The position numbers and the translations under genes were made by a program. The notes under the pieces are model-generated. The model was not told the origin of the DNA and searched no databases. It saw only the letters and a list, made by a program, of their open reading frames with translations. 64,000 nt of DNA, from contig JAJFMD010000005.1 of NCBI GenBank assembly GCA_021772335.1, positions 62,001 through 126,000 of the forward strand. Reading direction: 5' to 3'. Every line of letters begins with the position of its first letter. Position 1 is the first letter of the stretch. Shown here piece after piece: positions 52,156-61,815 of the stretch. This DNA is from Chlamydiota bacterium (GTDB lineage: Bacteria > Chlamydiota > Chlamydiia > Chlamydiales > Rhabdochlamydiaceae).

Positions 52156-54086
52156 TTGTCGATTTAATGAAGTACGTGATTATTGGTCCACATGAAGAGC
52201 TCGATCCATTTTTTGAAAGAGCTCAAGAAGAGGGGATTTTTGAATTTATTTCTCCCACAGCAAAAAAACAGACAACACAGCCCAAACACATTCACGATCT
52301 TTTTGAAGCGATTAAAATCTTGCGTAAGCAACCCGTTGCTGATCAAGTTGATGAACTGCCGATTCATGAACTCGGTATGCAAACAACAGAGAGAATCATA
52401 TCTCTTAATCACATAATTGAACAGTTATCAGAAAAGGAGCGCATGCTTGAAGCAGAGATTGCACGCATCGCTGTATTTGGAGATTTTAGCAAAAAAGATC
52501 TCGATTATATTCAAAAGGAAGGGAATCGAACAATTCAGTTTTTTTGTATGAAATCCTCTAAAACAGACGGTCACGATTTTACTGATGAGTTCATCTATAT
52601 CGGTACCGCCTACGATCTCGATTACTTCATGACAATCAATCTCAAAATGCACTCCTATCCAGGGATGATTGAAGTGCAAATTGAACATCCCCTTGGTGAG
52701 CTAAAAGAGCAGCGCTCTAACGTGCGAGTAAAAGTTCAAACTAAGCAGCAAGAGCTGAAAAAAATGGCGTGCTTCCTTGATCTTTTGCGTAAAGTACTAC
52801 TTCAAGAGCTCAATGACTTTCACTTAGTTAGTAGCAAAAAAATGGTCAGCTTGCCTTTAGAAAGCTCTCTATTTGCTGTCGAAGCGTGGGTCCCAAAAAA
52901 CAAAATTAAAAGTCTTAATCGCTTGATTGAGGAGAACTCTGTTTATTGTGAACCGGTTGCAATTGAAAAGCACGATCGCATTCCAACCTGTCTCGAAAAT
53001 AAAGGAACAAATCAGATTGGCGAAGATTTAATCAAAATCTACGATATCCCTGCTAAAAGCGACAAAGATCCATCGGGTTGGGTACTATGGGCCTTTATCC
53101 TCTTTTTTGCGATGATTGTTGCTGATGGCGGGTATGGTTTGCTCTACCTCACTCTCGGTCTATTTTTAAAGTTTAAGTTCTCTGATATAAAAGGAATCGG
53201 TAAAAGGCTGATTAACCTATTGATCATGCTCTCTGTCAGTTGTGTAATTTGGGGAGTTTTAACCTCTTCCTTTTTTGGTATTCAGATCGATCGCACCTCT
53301 TGGCTCAGCAAAATATCAGTGTTGCATTATCTCTCAGCTCAAAAGAGCGAATACCATATTGGACTCAAAGATGACACCTATAATGAATGGATTCACCAAT
53401 ATCCCTTACTTGAAGAAGCTCAAACCGGTGATCAATTTGTCACGACACTTGTCCCTACAGCTGGTGGAGAGCTTAGGTATGAAGCGCTCAATCAATTTAG
53501 CGATGCAATCCTCCTTGAATTTTCTTTATTCATTGGAGTGATTCACCTCTCTTTATCAATGATACGTTATCTCAGACGCAATTGGGCGAACTTAGGATGG
53601 CTACTCTTTATGATCGGCGGCTACCTCTATTTTCCCTCTATGCTAAATGCGACATCATTGATTCATTTTCTCGGGTGGATGGATAAACCGGCAGCGACTG
53701 AAATCGGATTGCAGATGATCTATGCAGGGCTCGGTCTTGTCTTTGTACTCTCTCTCATTCAGCGCGGCTTCCGTGGAATCACTGAGATGGCCAATGTCGT
53801 TACGGTTTTTGCCGATGTGCTCTCATATTTACGCCTCTATGCGCTCGCCTTAGCGAGCTCAATCATGGCACGTACATTTAATGATATTGGTATAAGTCTT
53901 GGTTTCGCTGTTGGAATTTTCGTCATTGTACTTGGCCACGGGGTTAACATCTTGCTCGGCGTAATGGGCGGTGTAATTCATGGCCTGCGTCTTAACTTTA
54001 TCGAGTGGTATCACTTTAGCTACGAAGGGGGAGGACGTTTATTTGATCCTCTAAAAAAACTAACTCGACCTATTAAAAAATCATAA
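52152..54086 (+). CDS. atpI: V-type ATP synthase subunit I
   Basis: The 644-residue membrane subunit has a cytosolic N-terminal half with coiled coil (about residues 1-310). About seven to eight membrane segments follow, starting WVLWAFILFFAMIVADGGYGLLY. The conserved arginine-bearing segment DVLSYLRLYALALASSIMA lies in the C-terminal part. It forms the ion half-channels next to the K ring. Confidence 0.96.
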   Translation: MIVDLMKYVIIGPHEELDPFFERAQEEGIFEFISPTAKKQTTQPKHIHDLFEAIKILRKQPVADQVDELPIHELGMQTTERIISLNHIIEQLSEKERMLEAEIARIAVFGDFSKKDLDYIQKEGNRTIQFFCMKSSKTDGHDFTDEFIYIGTAYDLDYFMTINLKMHSYPGMIEVQIEHPLGELKEQRSNVRVKVQTKQQELKKMACFLDLLRKVLLQELNDFHLVSSKKMVSLPLESSLFAVEAWVPKNKIKSLNRLIEENSVYCEPVAIEKHDRIPTCLENKGTNQIGEDLIKIYDIPAKSDKDPSGWVLWAFILFFAMIVADGGYGLLYLTLGLFLKFKFSDIKGIGKRLINLLIMLSVSCVIWGVLTSSFFGIQIDRTSWLSKISVLHYLSAQKSEYHIGLKDDTYNEWIHQYPLLEEAQTGDQFVTTLVPTAGGELRYEALNQFSDAILLEFSLFIGVIHLSLSMIRYLRRNWANLGWLLFMIGGYLYFPSMLNATSLIHFLGWMDKPAATEIGLQMIYAGLGLVFVLSLIQRGFRGITEMANVVTVFADVLSYLRLYALALASSIMARTFNDIGISLGFAVGIFVIVLGHGVNILLGVMGGVIHGLRLNFIEWYHFSYEGGGRLFDPLKKLTRPIKKS

Positions 54087-54102
54087 CTTAAAGGAGTAAA
54101 AA

Positions 54103-54528
54103 ATGGATTTCAGTATGGTGGGACCAGCACTTGTCTTAGGACTTGGTTGTATTGGTAGTGCACTTGGGTGTGGTATTGCGGGGATGGCCTCTCACGCAGT
54201 CATGAGTCGCGTTGAAGAAAATCACGGAACATTTATTGGTATGTCTGCTGTAGCATCTTCTCAGTCGATCTACGGTTTTGTTCTCATGATTTTGATGAGC
54301 AATAACATTAAAGCAGGAGTACTTCCTCCTCTTTCAGGAATTGGTATTGGTATTGCTGTTGGTTTTGCGCTGCTTTTCTCTGCTCTTTATCAGGGTAAAT
54401 GCGCTGCTTCCGGAATCCAAGCCTCAGCAAAAACTCCAGCGATCATTGGTAAATGCTTTGTCGCTTTAGGTATTGTGGAGTCATTTGCTCTCTTTGCTTT
54501 CGTATTTGCGCTGCTCATCATCGGATGA
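54103..54528 (+). CDS. atpK: V-type ATP synthase subunit K (rotor ring)
   Basis: The 141-residue double-hairpin proteolipid has four membrane helices. The ion-binding glutamate is Glu126 in ALGIVESFALFAF. The ligand positions known from the Na+-type ring of Enterococcus hirae NtpK have good counterparts: Ser53-Gln54 in VASSQSIYGFV, Gln97 in LYQGK and Glu126. This suggests sodium rather than proton coupling, as an inference by motif. It overlaps the next gene by ATGA. Confidence 0.95.
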   Translation: MDFSMVGPALVLGLGCIGSALGCGIAGMASHAVMSRVEENHGTFIGMSAVASSQSIYGFVLMILMSNNIKAGVLPPLSGIGIGIAVGFALLFSALYQGKCAASGIQASAKTPAIIGKCFVALGIVESFALFAFVFALLIIG

Positions 54529-55508
54529 TTCCAACCTTTACGAAACCAGAAGTTAAATGGACCCCTTTTCCTGGGGAGAAGCGCATTCTTCCCGACGAGG
54601 TTGTCTCTGTAATTTTGTCTCCTCTATCAATTGATGAGCTGATCATTGTGCGCGCCGTCACTCAGCAATTTTTTCGCGTAGCTAATCATCTCATTAGGAT
54701 GAAATTGTGCGCTGGTGTTAAGGAAGAAAAGGGATCATCTAAAGCAGCTGGTTTTTATTGCGAGCTTTTAATTTCATATGAAAAATCCGACAATCTTGTT
54801 GCCAAGGAGTTTGAGAGTTCTACTGGCTATACGTTTTTAGGTTATCCCATAGATAGAGGAGCAAGCCTATCTATTCAAAATCCTGCAGCAGTCATTAAGC
54901 CTATCTATAAGATACCTCGAACAAAGATTAAGAAGGCGATAGCAAAAGCACTTGAAAACCACGATCCTGCTCGTGTTGCCTTTTTTGTTAAAACATGGCA
55001 TGAGCTAAAAGATCTTCTTTCGAAACGGTTAGTAGCCTTTAATTATCGATTCAAACTTACTGATAAACTTGTAAAGCTCATTAAAAACCCAAAAGATAAT
55101 GTTGATAAAAAAATTGTAAAATTTATCCAGCTCTGGTTTAGCTCCGAGGTTTTTTATGAGATTGCTAAAGCAGAAATTCTTGAGGAACAAAGAGAGGCGC
55201 AGGAAGTTGTCCAATTTCAAAAAGTTGTAAAAAACTACGATGAGGTTAAAGATACCTGCCAGCAACTTATCAATGACTGGGGGATCAATGCTCAACCTTT
55301 TGAATTATTAGGCAATCGCCTTTATTACTATCTGCACTTGATGACAACTCCTGCGCTCGAGCAGCTAAAAGGGAAAATCGAGACGATAACCGCTTCGATG
55401 AGAGAAGGTCGGATTGATTATCCCTTATTTTTGGGAACGCGAAGCTTTGCAGCAAAACCTATAGAACTGACATCAGAAGAGATTCACTCTTTAGCAAGTT
55501 CGCAATAG
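54525..55508 (+). CDS. F-box-like protein coupled to the V-ATPase operon
   Basis: I start this gene at ATG 54525, which overlaps the subunit K stop (ATGA), giving 327 residues. Residues 21-61 read as an F-box: ILPDEVVSVILSPLSIDEL, then IIVRAVTQQFFRVANHLIRM. The usual LP start, the alternating leucines and the aromatic position are kept. F-box proteins recruit targets to host SCF ubiquitin ligases and are expanded in amoeba-associated Chlamydiae. The remaining part is helical and charged (coiled-coil-like around residues 190-240) with no known domain. Delivery into the host is inferred, not shown. Confidence 0.6.
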   Translation: MIPTFTKPEVKWTPFPGEKRILPDEVVSVILSPLSIDELIIVRAVTQQFFRVANHLIRMKLCAGVKEEKGSSKAAGFYCELLISYEKSDNLVAKEFESSTGYTFLGYPIDRGASLSIQNPAAVIKPIYKIPRTKIKKAIAKALENHDPARVAFFVKTWHELKDLLSKRLVAFNYRFKLTDKLVKLIKNPKDNVDKKIVKFIQLWFSSEVFYEIAKAEILEEQREAQEVVQFQKVVKNYDEVKDTCQQLINDWGINAQPFELLGNRLYYYLHLMTTPALEQLKGKIETITASMREGRIDYPLFLGTRSFAAKPIELTSEEIHSLASSQ

Positions 55509-55568
55509 CGCCCTCATCTATTGACGAATACTCTCAAATCCCAGATAACAAAGTAGAAGAGAGGTGTG

Positions 55569-56951
55569 ATGACAGAGTATCGGAAAGAGAAGGACACGCT
55601 CGGTGAAATTCTCGTTAAAAATGACAAGTACTGGGGTGCACAGACCCAGCGCGCTATAGAAAATTTCCCAATCGGCAATGAGAAGATGCCGATTAATGTC
55701 ATCCGCGCACTCGGTATTGTGAAAAAAGCAGCCGCACGTGTTAATTTTCAATCTAAACTCATTACCGAAGATAAATGGAAGCTGATCGATAGAGTCTGTG
55801 ATGAGATCATCGATGGACAGCTCGATAAACATTTTATGCTGCCTGTTTGGCAAACCGGTTCGGGCACCCAAACCAACATGAACGTCAACGAAGTAATTGC
55901 TAATCGCGCTTCTGAGCTTTCTGATCAACCGCTCGGCTCTAAGAAGCCCGTTCATCCTAACGACGATGTCAATCGCTCTCAATCATCCAATGATGTCTTT
56001 CCTACAGCAATGCACATCGCTGCAACAGCTGAAATTAAAAAGTATCTCCTTCCCGCACTGCGCTACTTTCATCAATCTCTACAAGCTAAAGCAGAAGAAT
56101 TTAATTCGATAATAAAAATGGGGCGCACGCACTGTATGGATGCAACGCCGCTCACTCTCGGACAAGAATTTTCCGGTTACGCGCGCCAGATTGAGCAGGG
56201 GATTAGTGCTGTTGAAAAAGCGCTTCCGCCTCTTTCTGAAATCGCACTCGGTGGCACTTCCGTTGGCACAGGAATTAACACGCCCGAAGGGTATGCAGAA
56301 AATGTTGCTAAAGAGATCTCTCGCATCACGGGTGAGAATTTTATTACAGCTCTCAACAAATTCGAAGCGCTTGCCGCGAATGATGCCGCTGTAGAAATGA
56401 GCGGAGCTCTCAAAAGAATCGCGTGCTCACTCATGAAGATTGCGAATGATATTCGCCTTCTCGCTTCTGGACCGCGCTGCGGTATTAGCGAGCTTATTCT
56501 GCCTGCTAACGAACCGGGCTCCTCAATCATGCCTGGCAAAGTGAATCCAACTCAGTGTGAAGCGATGACAATGGTAGCTGCTCAAGTAATGGGCAATGAT
56601 GCGACGATTGGAATAGCAGGATCTCTCGGCCATTTTGAGCTCAATGTCTTTAAGCCTTTAATCATCTACAATTTGATGCAATCGATCACGCTTCTCGCTC
56701 ACGTCACAGCAAACTTTACCGATAAATGCCTAAACGGCATTAAACCCAATCATCAGAAAATAGAAGAGCACCTCAACAATAGCCTCATGCTCGCAACTGC
56801 GCTCAATCCGATTATCGGCTATGAGAAAGCTGCTGAAATTGTCAAAAAAGCGTTCGAAGAAAAAATCACCCTACGTGAAGCAACGCTCGCCCTCGGCTAT
56901 CTCACAGCCGAAGAGTTTGATCGACACATCGATCCGAAAAACATGATCTAA
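55569..56951 (+). CDS. fumC: Fumarate hydratase class II
   Basis: The 460-residue TCA-cycle enzyme interconverts fumarate and malate. It has [53 protein letters not shown] and the family signature [20 protein letters not shown] 55569 follows AAGAGAGG; a GTG directly before it (55566) is also in frame. It ends 4 bases into the convergent Nudix gene. Confidence 0.98.
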   Translation: MTEYRKEKDTLGEILVKNDKYWGAQTQRAIENFPIGNEKMPINVIRALGIVKKAAARVNFQSKLITEDKWKLIDRVCDEIIDGQLDKHFMLPVWQTGSGTQTNMNVNEVIANRASELSDQPLGSKKPVHPNDDVNRSQSSNDVFPTAMHIAATAEIKKYLLPALRYFHQSLQAKAEEFNSIIKMGRTHCMDATPLTLGQEFSGYARQIEQGISAVEKALPPLSEIALGGTSVGTGINTPEGYAENVAKEISRITGENFITALNKFEALAANDAAVEMSGALKRIACSLMKIANDIRLLASGPRCGISELILPANEPGSSIMPGKVNPTQCEAMTMVAAQVMGNDATIGIAGSLGHFELNVFKPLIIYNLMQSITLLAHVTANFTDKCLNGIKPNHQKIEEHLNNSLMLATALNPIIGYEKAAEIVKKAFEEKITLREATLALGYLTAEEFDRHIDPKNMI

Positions 56952-57457
56952 TCCCGGCAATTGCAATGGATGCCGATTTTTGTTAGGAGAAAGCGGCTGA
57001 CGAGATGGGGATATTGGAGCAGGAGCTTGAACAGCTTCCAGTGGGTGACGCCGCGGATTTTTTCTCTGATGAGATTTGTTTGATTGCTGTGCGCGTCTTC
57101 GATCCATATAGAGTAGGGGGGGGGCATTTTGGGAAGTTCGGACAGTGGAAAGAATTTGACATCGAGAGTTTCTGAGCCAATGGAGGCGTTTCCCTCTTTA
57201 ATCGTGCATTCAAAAGCGTGTGTCAGGCGCGTGAGCCAATTGACGGGAAGATATTCAGCATACTTTCGTTTGATCCGTACGTGATAGCCTGTCTCCTCGT
57301 GCATTTCTCGGATAATCGCATCTTCAGCACTTTCATTAGGATCAATCCCACCACCGGGAAGCACCCAAACGGGAATGTCTCTTCGTTTAATCAAAAGTAC
57401 TTTATCACGTTCTTCTGAAAAAATTACGCCAACAACTGCTGCATCTTTCTTGGTCAT
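56948..57457 (-). CDS. Nudix hydrolase
   Basis: The 169-residue protein has a complete Nudix box at about residues 35-57 ([20 protein letters not shown] followed by ETGYHV), with the REMHEE glutamates for metal binding. Its substrate is a nucleoside diphosphate linked to some moiety; the exact one is unknown. A basic C-terminal extension (about residues 128-169) contains hydrophobic stretches and ends IHCNCRD. Its last 4 bases overlap the end of fumC. Confidence 0.9.
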   Translation of the reverse strand: MTKKDAAVVGVIFSEERDKVLLIKRRDIPVWVLPGGGIDPNESAEDAIIREMHEETGYHVRIKRKYAEYLPVNWLTRLTHAFECTIKEGNASIGSETLDVKFFPLSELPKMPPPYSIWIEDAHSNQTNLIREKIRGVTHWKLFKLLLQYPHLVSRFLLTKIGIHCNCRD

Positions 57458-57500
57458 ACGCTATGATCGTTTTTATCTATGTTAGCATATGGGTATGTAG

Positions 57501-57950
57501 GTGAAAAGGTTCTTGTTGCTTCTTGTGTGTACAGGCTGTAGTCATTATTATCTCGATGTGCAGAGAGAGCAGATTGACAGGCGCTATCTTGCGAGCACGT
57601 TTGTTGGATCTCCCGATCCGAGACAGGATAATCCTCCTTTTGGACAACTGATTACAATTGAGTGGAAAATTCCAGAAGAGATTCTTGAGCGAGATCCTCT
57701 CATTGTTTTTGATCTGATTTATGGTGATTTTACAGAGGGGCGTTTTGAGTATCCGGTTCAACATAGCTGGGGGCACAAAAGCTTTGAGTTTCTCAATCCC
57801 GAGTATGAGGAAAAAAAAGGTATTATCGCTTACCGCGCTCAGATGATTTTGGACGATGGTGAGATCTATTTAACTTGGGAACATCAATTTTGGGTCAACT
57901 TAATTAATATAGAGAAGGGGAGTTACGACGAGATTGAGAGTGTCGAGTGA
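57501..57950 (+). CDS. Small lipoprotein of unknown function
   Basis: The 149-residue protein starts at GTG 57501 with signal peptide MKRFLLLLVCTGC and a lipobox-like CTGC (Cys13). The mature part is beta-rich, for example FGQLITIEWKIPEEILERDP and KGIIAYRAQMILDDGEIYLT. It is divergent from the Nudix gene. Its 3' end overlaps that of the convergent DAHP synthase gene by 28 bases. It lies between the V-ATPase genes and valS, where Chlamydia trachomatis has one hypothetical gene, but homology was not tested. Confidence 0.65.
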   Translation: MKRFLLLLVCTGCSHYYLDVQREQIDRRYLASTFVGSPDPRQDNPPFGQLITIEWKIPEEILERDPLIVFDLIYGDFTEGRFEYPVQHSWGHKSFEFLNPEYEEKKGIIAYRAQMILDDGEIYLTWEHQFWVNLINIEKGSYDEIESVE

Positions 57951-58909
57951 ATCTCTTCGGCATAAAGAATCAGAGCCTCTGTCGTCTGCCAATCAAGGCA
58001 GGGATCTGTAATCGATTGTCCAAAATTAATCGCGGATTGTTGTTTTCCTTCAAGCAGAAAACTCTCAAGCATGAGACCGCGGATCGCGCGGTTTTTTTGT
58101 TCTAAAATTGAGATAAATGTGTGCTTTTGCCTTTCTGGATCTTTTTTGGAATTGCCGTGAGCACAGTCAATAATGAGGCTTTCAGATAAATGAGCAGCGG
58201 AGAGTTTTTGTAGAGCGAATGAGAGGGTGAGGGGGTCATAGTTTGTTTCTTTGTCGCTACCGCGCAGAACAAGGTGTGCATTGGCATTACCGCGCGATGT
58301 GATCCTGCGTAATTGTCCTGAGAGATTAATAGCTGGAAAAGTATGAGGCGATCTCGCGGTAATGATTCCTTCAATGGCGCGATCAATATTGCCGTCGACA
58401 TCATTTTTAAAACCGATCGGTAGGCTCAATCGGCTTGCCAGCTGTCTATGGATTTGTGATGAGCAGGTGCGCGCTCCAATAAATCCCCAAGTAATGAGAT
58501 CTTCGAAATAGGGCGTCAGCAGGGGATCTAAAAACTCTGTTGCAATTGGAAGATCAAGCTGTGCAATAGCGCAGAGCAGTTTTCTGCAAATTTCTATGCC
58601 AGGTATGAGCTCATTGCTTTGATCGAGAAACGGATCGTAGACGAGACCTTTCCAGCCAATTGTGGTGCGTGGCTTTTCAATGAAGACGCGCATGATCAAA
58701 AAACAATGGCTTAGTCGTTTTTGTAACTCGGCGAGTTTTTTAGCATAATCAAGTGCAGCATCAGGATCGTGGATCGAGCAGGGGCCTACGATGAGTGCAA
58801 GGCGGGGATCTTCTCCATTGAGAATGGCTGTTGCAGCGTTGCGCTTATCAGAGATGTTGTTGGGGCCAGGAAAGAGGCTGATGATCTCTTGAGGAGAGGG
58901 AAGGTTCAT
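57923..58909 (-). CDS. 3-deoxy-7-phosphoheptulonate (DAHP) synthase, type I
   Basis: The 328-residue enzyme condenses phosphoenolpyruvate and erythrose-4-phosphate, the first step of the shikimate pathway. Motifs are IVGPCSIHD (residues 40-48), MRVFIEKPRTTIGWKGL, LPIATEFLDP, GARTCSSQIHR, GFKNDVDG and LIIDCAHGNS. It is of the AroF/G/H type. Feedback specificity cannot be read here, so no aroF/G/H symbol is assigned. Its start overlaps the valS stop (ATGA), so it is co-transcribed with valS. Confidence 0.96.
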   Translation of the reverse strand: MNLPSPQEIISLFPGPNNISDKRNAATAILNGEDPRLALIVGPCSIHDPDAALDYAKKLAELQKRLSHCFLIMRVFIEKPRTTIGWKGLVYDPFLDQSNELIPGIEICRKLLCAIAQLDLPIATEFLDPLLTPYFEDLITWGFIGARTCSSQIHRQLASRLSLPIGFKNDVDGNIDRAIEGIITARSPHTFPAINLSGQLRRITSRGNANAHLVLRGSDKETNYDPLTLSFALQKLSAAHLSESLIIDCAHGNSKKDPERQKHTFISILEQKNRAIRGLMLESFLLEGKQQSAINFGQSITDPCLDWQTTEALILYAEEIHSTLSISS

Positions 58910-61734
58910 AAATGCTCAAGCCGTTTGCTGATCTCGTCAAGTTGCGTGCGCGCTTGTTCGAGATTGTGCTGCAGTTTAGCGATCAGCTCTTTAGGCGCTT
59001 TTTGTAAAAATCCTTCGTTAGCTAACTGACTTTGCGTTTGATTTTGCTGCTTGATGAGCTTTTCTTGTTCTTTGGCAAGGCGCATCTTCTCTTTTTCACG
59101 CAGTGCGTCGGGAAGTGGTACAGTGATTTCGATTTTTTCGACGAGAGCTGTTGAGATCAATCCCTGCGGCTTCTCTGCACTATTGAGAAGTAGTTTGTCG
59201 ATTTTTACCAGCGAGTGGATCATCACTTGATTTGTTTCGATTAGCTGATAGCTTGGATCACTCGGTTCAATATTTAAATAGAGGTCAATCGCAACTCCTG
59301 GGGGGATTTGCATGTCGGTGCGAATTGTCCGCACTTGTGAAATGATTTGATTGATTAGGCTAAAGCTAGCTTCAACTTTTTCATCGATAGCATTTTCATC
59401 AATCACTTTAGGGTAAGGACTGACGATGCACGCTGCGCTGTTTAATGCTGTGATCGTCTCAGCGGTATAGGGATCGCACTGCTCAGATTGAAGTGTGCCA
59501 AAGCGCGTTTTCAAACGTTGAAAAAGCTCTTCCGTAATGAAAGGGGCCATGGGGTGGAGCAGTCTGATTGCGCTACACAGTACAATAACGAGCATTTTTT
59601 GTTTGTTTCTGCGTTGGATCTCATCGCCCGCTTTACCAAAGAGTACAGGTTTAACACTCTCAACATAGTAGGCGCAAAACTCTTTCCAGAAAAAGTCGTA
59701 GGCGAGGTGTGCTGCGTAGCTAAAGTTGTATTTATCGAGATCGGTGCGGATCTGCTTGATCGTGCGTGAGAGCATGGAGAGGATCCAGCGATCTTCTAAA
59801 GTAAGAGCCTTTTCATCGAGTCCCTTCGAGAGCTCTTCACCGGTGAGATCTTCGAGGTTCATAAATACAAAGCGCGCGCCGTTCCACATTTTATTCGCGA
59901 AGTTTTTAAACTCTTCAAAACGGCGACGGTCGAGATCAATTTGCCGTGCATGTGTTGCTGCTGAACAGAGTGCCATGCGCATTGCATCAGCGCCATAACT
60001 CTCAACGATTTCAAGTGGATCGATGATGTTCCCTTTGGACTTGGACATCTTTTCCCATTTAGCATGGACATCAGCTGGTACTTTTTCACCGAGATCGAAT
60101 GCTTTGCGTTCCTCTTCATTGACGTAAGCAATGGATCCTCCATCGAGAACGCGCCAGTATGATCTAGCATAGATCAAACCGTGCAAGAAGCTCTCTGGAA
60201 AAGGAACTTGATCAAGAGCGTATTCGCCCATCATAATCATGCGTGCGACCCAGAAAAAGAGAATGTCGTGACCGGTTATCAATGTGCTGTTGGGATAAAA
60301 CTTGGCAAGCTCAGGCGTTTTTTCTGGCCAACCGAGTGTTGAAAAAGGCCATAGTGCTGAAGAGAACCAGGTATCTAATACATCGGGATCCTGCAGCCAA
60401 CGATCGGGCTCAGCAGTCACTTCTGGAGGAACGCCTTCTCCATCGTAACAGAGGATATTATCCGGATTGTTTTTATCGTGCCAAATCGGAATGCGATGTC
60501 CCCACCAGAGCTGACGAGATATGCACCAGTCGCGCAGATTATCAATCCAGTGGAAATAGGTGCTCTCCCAATCTTTAGGAATGAGCTGTACTTTTTGTTT
60601 TTCAACAGCATCGCGCATCTGCTTTTTAAAAGCAGACAGCTTCACAAACCACTGTTTGGATAAATAGGGCTCGATGACCGCTTTAGATCGATAGGAAAGA
60701 CCAACGCGATGGGGATGTTTTTCAGTGCGGATGAAAAGGCCTAGATCGGTGAGTTTTTTTACTGTTTGCGCGCGGCCCTCTTTCATCGACAGGCCGGCTA
60801 AATCGCCACACTTTTCATTGAGTTTGCCATCAGGCGTCATCATCGTAATCATCGGTAGATCGTGGCGCAATCCCATTTCATAGTCATTATGGTCATGAGC
60901 GGGAGTGATCTTTACAGCACCCGTCCCAAACTCAGGCTTCACAAATGGATCATGGATAATTGGAAGCAATCGTTGCGTTAAGGGATGGCGCACATTTTTT
61001 CCAATTAGATGGCTATAGCGCTCATCTTTTTCATTCACTGCAATAGCCGTATCACCAAAGGTAGTTTCTGGTCTTGTCGTTGCAACAGGAATGACCTCGT
61101 CGCTGCCATCGATCGGGAAATTAAAAAAGTAAAGAACTCCTTCACGATCTTCATATTCTACTTCATCATCAGCTAGAGCGGTTTGCGTTACGGGATCCCA
61201 ATTGACGAGGTAATCGCCAAGATAAATGAACCCTTGATCAAAGAGCTTTTTAAAAATCGTCCGCACAGCGCGGTTGCACCCTTCATCCATTGTAAAGCGC
61301 AAGCGGCTCCAGTCGCAAGAGCAGCCAATTTGTTTGATCTGCTGCAAAATTATGCGTTCGCTTTTTTCTTTCCAGTCCCAGACATGTTTTAAAAACTCTT
61401 CCCTTTCAAACTCTGTGCGTCTTTTGCCTGTTTCAGCAAGAAGCCTTCTTTCGACGACAGTTTGTGTCGCGATGCCTGCATGATCTGTGCCAGGAACCCA
61501 AAGCGCCTCAAAGCCATCCATGCGCTTGAATCGAATCATCACATCTTGAAGAGTGTCGACGAGAGCGTGTCCCATATGGAGAACGCCCGTGACATTGGGG
61601 GGAGGGATAACGATGCAATAGGCAGGCTTATCTGAATTAGCATCGGCACGAAAATAATTACCCTCTTCCCAAAAGCGGTACCACTTCTCTTCTACAGCCT
61701 GAGGTTCATATGCTTTTGGTAGCTCTTCCATCAA
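58906..61734 (-). CDS. valS: Valyl-tRNA synthetase
   Basis: The 942-residue class I synthetase carries the HIGH-type motif PPNVTGVLHMGHAL (about residues 47-60) and the KMSKS loop EKMSKSKGNIIDPLEIV. The editing domain lies between them (TTRPETTFGDTAIAV). The long C-terminal coiled coil (RLAKEQEKLIKQQNQTQSQL) is typical of ValS. Two adjacent ATG codons begin the frame. It overlaps the DAHP synthase gene by 4 bases. valS next to pknD is a conserved chlamydial pair. Confidence 0.98.
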   Translation of the reverse strand: MMEELPKAYEPQAVEEKWYRFWEEGNYFRADANSDKPAYCIVIPPPNVTGVLHMGHALVDTLQDVMIRFKRMDGFEALWVPGTDHAGIATQTVVERRLLAETGKRRTEFEREEFLKHVWDWKEKSERIILQQIKQIGCSCDWSRLRFTMDEGCNRAVRTIFKKLFDQGFIYLGDYLVNWDPVTQTALADDEVEYEDREGVLYFFNFPIDGSDEVIPVATTRPETTFGDTAIAVNEKDERYSHLIGKNVRHPLTQRLLPIIHDPFVKPEFGTGAVKITPAHDHNDYEMGLRHDLPMITMMTPDGKLNEKCGDLAGLSMKEGRAQTVKKLTDLGLFIRTEKHPHRVGLSYRSKAVIEPYLSKQWFVKLSAFKKQMRDAVEKQKVQLIPKDWESTYFHWIDNLRDWCISRQLWWGHRIPIWHDKNNPDNILCYDGEGVPPEVTAEPDRWLQDPDVLDTWFSSALWPFSTLGWPEKTPELAKFYPNSTLITGHDILFFWVARMIMMGEYALDQVPFPESFLHGLIYARSYWRVLDGGSIAYVNEEERKAFDLGEKVPADVHAKWEKMSKSKGNIIDPLEIVESYGADAMRMALCSAATHARQIDLDRRRFEEFKNFANKMWNGARFVFMNLEDLTGEELSKGLDEKALTLEDRWILSMLSRTIKQIRTDLDKYNFSYAAHLAYDFFWKEFCAYYVESVKPVLFGKAGDEIQRRNKQKMLVIVLCSAIRLLHPMAPFITEELFQRLKTRFGTLQSEQCDPYTAETITALNSAACIVSPYPKVIDENAIDEKVEASFSLINQIISQVRTIRTDMQIPPGVAIDLYLNIEPSDPSYQLIETNQVMIHSLVKIDKLLLNSAEKPQGLISTALVEKIEITVPLPDALREKEKMRLAKEQEKLIKQQNQTQSQLANEGFLQKAPKELIAKLQHNLEQARTQLDEISKRLEHL

Positions 61735-61815
61735 ATATCCTTAAGTAATTTAGCGAAGCATTTTATGTGAAAGTGTTTGAAAACACCAGTATTTCATGAA
61801 AATAGAATGGAGATG

